64,000 nucleotides of DNA from Coriolopsis trogii (taxonomy: Eukaryota > Basidiomycota > Agaricomycetes > Polyporales > Polyporaceae). The stretch spans positions 2,108,001-2,172,000 of the forward strand of contig JAHYIO010000003.1 in assembly GCA_020543525.1 (NCBI GenBank), given 5' to 3'. Shown here piece after piece: positions 60,932 through 64,000 of this stretch. The notes beneath the pieces were generated by a model, which saw nothing but the letters and a program-made list of their open reading frames with translations, was not told the origin of the DNA and ran no database searches. Each line of letters starts with the position of its first letter. Position 1 is the first letter of the stretch. The position numbers were made by a program, and so were the translations under genes.

Positions 60932-62833
60932 ATGATTTCGAACGCAGGCGGCGCACAGTTTGGCTACGAGGATCATCGCTTCACGCCCGCCCGCACTGGC
61001 CGCAAGAAACGCAAGAACAGGCAGCCGACACAGACACCGTCTCCTGCTGACCTCCTCGACAAGACGTCGGCCGAACTCGCGCCCACTGATTGGCTGTCCG
61101 ACACAAAACGTCCGTGCCCCAGGTTCCGTGCGCTTGACCTCATCTCCCTCGCCCTGACTCGTTCTTCCCTGCCAGAACTCGTGCGCGACGCGCTTGAGGA
61201 CGCGTTTTCGTCTTCGGATGTCGCACCGGACGTGCTCTGCCTCGGGCTGGGCAGCCCCACGGCGTCGCGTGATGCTCGCGCACAGCTCGCGTTTCTCCTC
61301 GCAGTCTGCGACGATCTCAGTGTGGTGCGTCTCTCCTTCCCATGCATACGCAGGGCTCCCGATGATAGATTATCGCCATGTGGTGTCCCGCCTCCTCTGC
61401 CATAGGATCGCAAGAAGGTGTCCGTGTTCGACCCGGTGTTTGCAGACGAAGACTTGCAGCTTCTTGCGCAGCGCGGTCTGACGCCTTACCCCGAAAACCG
61501 CGTACGTCTTCCCCTGCCTGCCTGCCTTATCGCGCCAAATTTGCTCTGGCATACGTACGTGTCTGCTAAGTTCGCTAACGCGTACCGATCTTGGCTCACC
61601 CAGGAGGCAAGACATGAGCTTGATGCCCCCACGATCGTCTTCATGCCGCATTGCGACCTTGTCCTGTACGAGAACCTGTTTCGCGAGAACTGGTCCGCGG
61701 CGCGCCTGCCCAACATCCTGCTTATCGCGAACCGCCTGAGCGAGTATGCCGAGAGGTACGTCTCGCCATGCCGTCCAGCATGTTATGTCCGATGTCCGAG
61801 GCTCTCGCGCTCCGACGCGGGCCCTCCTCCTTCTCCTTCTCCTTCGCGCTCTCGCAGTCCCATTGTCCCTGGTGTCCATTGTTGCCTTGTGTAGGACTAC
61901 CTTCCGCGCCTTCCGTTCACCGCGTGTCCACTCGCTAACCTCTTCGTTCTTCCCGCGTCTCGCCTACCTGCAGCATTCCATCCAGGAAGCTCGCCGCAGA
62001 GCACCCCTGCGTCTCGCGTCTAGGTGCGTCTCTCGGTGTCCGCTCGCGCGCGCGAGGCACTTACGGAGCGCGACTTTCTGCACACTGTTCGCTCGCCGGC
62101 TCTGCCCACGACCTCCCCTCCTGTCGCCGTCTCCCCTGGACCCAACCACACGCGATCTCCGGCCTGTCCCCCGCTCGATCGCCGGCAACGCACGGCCAAT
62201 CGCGTACTGTGCGCCCCCACGTCGCCGTCCCCGTTCTCGCCACTGCGCTCGTTGCCTGTCGCCTCGTCCGCCGTCTCCGATTCCTTTTCCGTCCTGTTCG
62301 GCTCGGCTCGCACGATGTGGCCCCGGGGGATCTTATCGCGCATCTCGCCCGCCCCCACGCACGTCTCCTGTCAAACGTCACATGGGATGGTCGCCGTCAT
62401 GGCAGCTCCCTGCCTCACAAGCCGCCCCCTCCGGCCCTGTGCGCTCTACCCGACCGCGTTCAACAACACCGCGGTGCAGTTCGTGCGGCCTGCTGCTCTT
62501 GCGGAACGAGAGCTGGACTGGTGGGCGCTGCCCGGACGTGTATCTGTCAGTGCTGCTGAAGGGGAGGGCGATGGGACCGGCGATCTCGTGCGCGCGCAAG
62601 AGACCGCGCCCTCTATCAGCAGCAGCAGCAGGCCCGAATCCCGAGTGTCGCCCGAGGAGGCGAGGCGGGTGCCAACTGCAGGGCCGGGTTCAGCCTCGAC
62701 GTCGGACTCGGTCCCGGTTGGTGCAGATACAGCGCAGGACGGGACGTTCCCCGTCGGATTCGCACCTGACGCAGCCAGGCGTTCTCTGCCCTCGACCGAA
62801 AACGAGGGCGCAGGGGAGGGGGAGACGCATTAA
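60932..62833 (+). CDS. SRR1-like domain protein
   Basis: Exons 60932-61324, 61406-61501, 61604-61755, 61974-62023 and 62406-62833 give 372 residues. The SRR1-like domain is clear: DVLCLGLGSPTASRDARAQL, VSVFDPVFADEDLQLL, TIVFMPHCDLVLYENLFREN, LLIANRLSEYAE and RKLAAEHPCVSRL, followed by YPTAFNNTAVQFV near the domain end. Members include plant SRR1 (circadian signalling) and yeast Ber1; the biochemical role is not firmly known. The basic N-terminal segment (GRKKRKNRQ) may be a nuclear signal. The last intron (62024-62405, 382 nt) is long for this genome and the acidic tail after about residue 265 is uncertain. A further open block at about 62820-63017 (ERAAATALYLPDTSAQ, ending at a GTAAGA donor) could be an alternative exon. 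Confidence 0.72.
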
Positions 62834-63656
62834 CACCGACGGTTCCCCCGAGCGGTCTCGTATCTCGGAAGAGGGACGACGAACGCGCGGCGGCGACAGC
62901 GCTGTATCTTCCGGACACGTCCGCCCAGCGTCCGGGGATGGAGTCGACGTTTGCTTCCCCGATGTCGGAGGAGGAAGGAGTGGTGATAGAATATGGGCCA
63001 TCCCGGGGACACGTAAGATACGCATCTGACGCAGCGTTGCGGGTGCTGTATCGAGCGATGGCTCTAATTGGACGGATCCTTTGCAGTACCCCACACATAC
63101 GTAGGCTCGGGCGTTGTACGCTGCACGGCCGTCTCCTCGTCTCAGAAATAGACAACCGCCTTGAACGCGCGCGCCATTCAGGTCGCTGCTTGATCATTGT
63201 ATGCATGTGCTTGGCAGACTCTAAATGGAGCTACTGTGCTGTTAGATTTAGTGGACTGCCGCGCCCAGAGAGACATGATACCCGCATGTCCTTGAACCTG
63301 GATTGCCAGAGTCCGCGGACTGACACTGTCAACGAACAGTCCTGCAGCTCTGGAAGGAGGGCTCAGGGCTCCAGCATGCAATGCGCAAGTACGCACATGC
63401 CAAGCTGACCCGTCTGAGCTCAGGGCGCACGGTACCCGGGCCTGCAGCCTCTATAGCCCCGCGTGCCTCAGATCGCAAAACGTCCGTTCACCCCGACGGC
63501 GTCAGACGTCCCAAACTCTCGAAGCTCCTCCCCCACCCCACACTGTGGCCTGACATACCCCACAGAACACATTCCTCACAAGCACCGTGCCCGTACAGGC
63601 TCGCCGCGCACGCGTGACGCATTCGCCATCGCACAAGCGCTAACCCATGCCAGCGT
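62834..63656. other. Interval right of the SRR1-like gene
   Basis: The first 180 bp contain a protein-like + frame (MESTFASPMSEEEGVVIEYG, about 62938-63017) that may belong to the SRR1-like gene or to an unmodelled gene. The rest shows no gene. Confidence 0.35.
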
Positions 63657-63921
63657 ATGTCCTCGTACGTCCTCGACTCCGATGAGTTTCTCCGCCTGCG
63701 AAAGCCGTCTGCGGCTGAGCTCCAAACGTGGGGTGCAACGGTGCGTAACGCGTATGTTCGTCGTCATGGGGCTTCACGGTCATGACCCCAACCGAGTATC
63801 ACCTGGCCGCAGGTTGCAGCAGCCTCCCCAGATCGGGCCCATTCTAGTCACTGTGCCTGTACGCGCGCGCGAGCCGCGCTACCTGTTGTCCACCTTGGAG
63901 AATGCATATGAGAGCCTCTAG
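63657..63921 (+). CDS. Possible small protein, 61 residues, two exons
   Basis: Exons 63657-63740 and 63820-63921 join in frame through GTGCGT..GCAG. The product begins MSSYVLDSDEFLRLRKPS and ends LLSTLENAYESL. It is compact and protein-like but unrecognised, and no second line of evidence supports it. Confidence 0.3.
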
Positions 63922-64000
63922 ATATATCCACCACCCCCTCTATGACTCAACACGGCTCGGTCAGAGCTTAGCGTCCAGTCGGTGTGGGAAACGCTCGCAC

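Noticed and set aside
61746..63029. 427-codon + strand frame
   Set aside because: It crosses exons and introns of the SRR1-like gene in another frame and is Arg/Pro/Ser-rich without any motif, as expected for a GC-rich shadow.

Overview
This is nuclear DNA of a filamentous basidiomycete, probably an Agaricomycete of polypore type (inference). The sequence shows GC-rich coding DNA, many short introns (mostly 45-80 nt) with GT..AG borders, short gaps between genes, and fungal orthologues throughout. There are no operons, rRNA genes or recognisable tRNA genes. Gene models were assembled by hand from splice signals and family alignment remembered from general knowledge; no search was run.

Left part (about 1-42 kb) is mostly housekeeping. 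In order: SIP5-like RING protein (+), SERCA-type Ca2+ ATPase (+), SLC35F6-like DMT transporter (-), arrestin-like trafficking adaptor (+), a poorly resolved 15.6-16.6 kb stretch, a 953-bp non-autonomous CACTA transposon, SHQ1 (-) head to head with anthranilate synthase component I (+), mitochondrial ribosomal protein uS2m (-) head to head with a ribosome-associated Hsp70 of SSB type (+), RFC2 clamp-loader subunit (-) head to head with CAF-1 large subunit (+), kinetochore SPC24 (-), exportin-1/CRM1 (+), and TMA20/MCT1 (+). Several divergent pairs are functionally matched: RFC2/CAF-1 are both S-phase replication genes sharing a 165-bp promoter with an MluI-cell-cycle-type motif, and uS2m/SSB are both translation genes sharing a 199-bp promoter.

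Right part (about 43-60 kb) is accessory. It holds five small paralogous genes on the + strand. Four encode two GAL4-type Zn2Cys6 clusters in a row and one has only one cluster. Intron positions are conserved, including an intron that splits the codon of a zinc-binding cysteine. None has the usual fungal transcription-factor middle domain. Three units also carry reverse-strand coding-like segments that recur in the same place (called X and Y here). The copies diverge strongly and several are frameshifted. This diversifying tandem cluster is the best candidate for an undescribed system. The window ends with an SRR1-like gene and a possible small gene.
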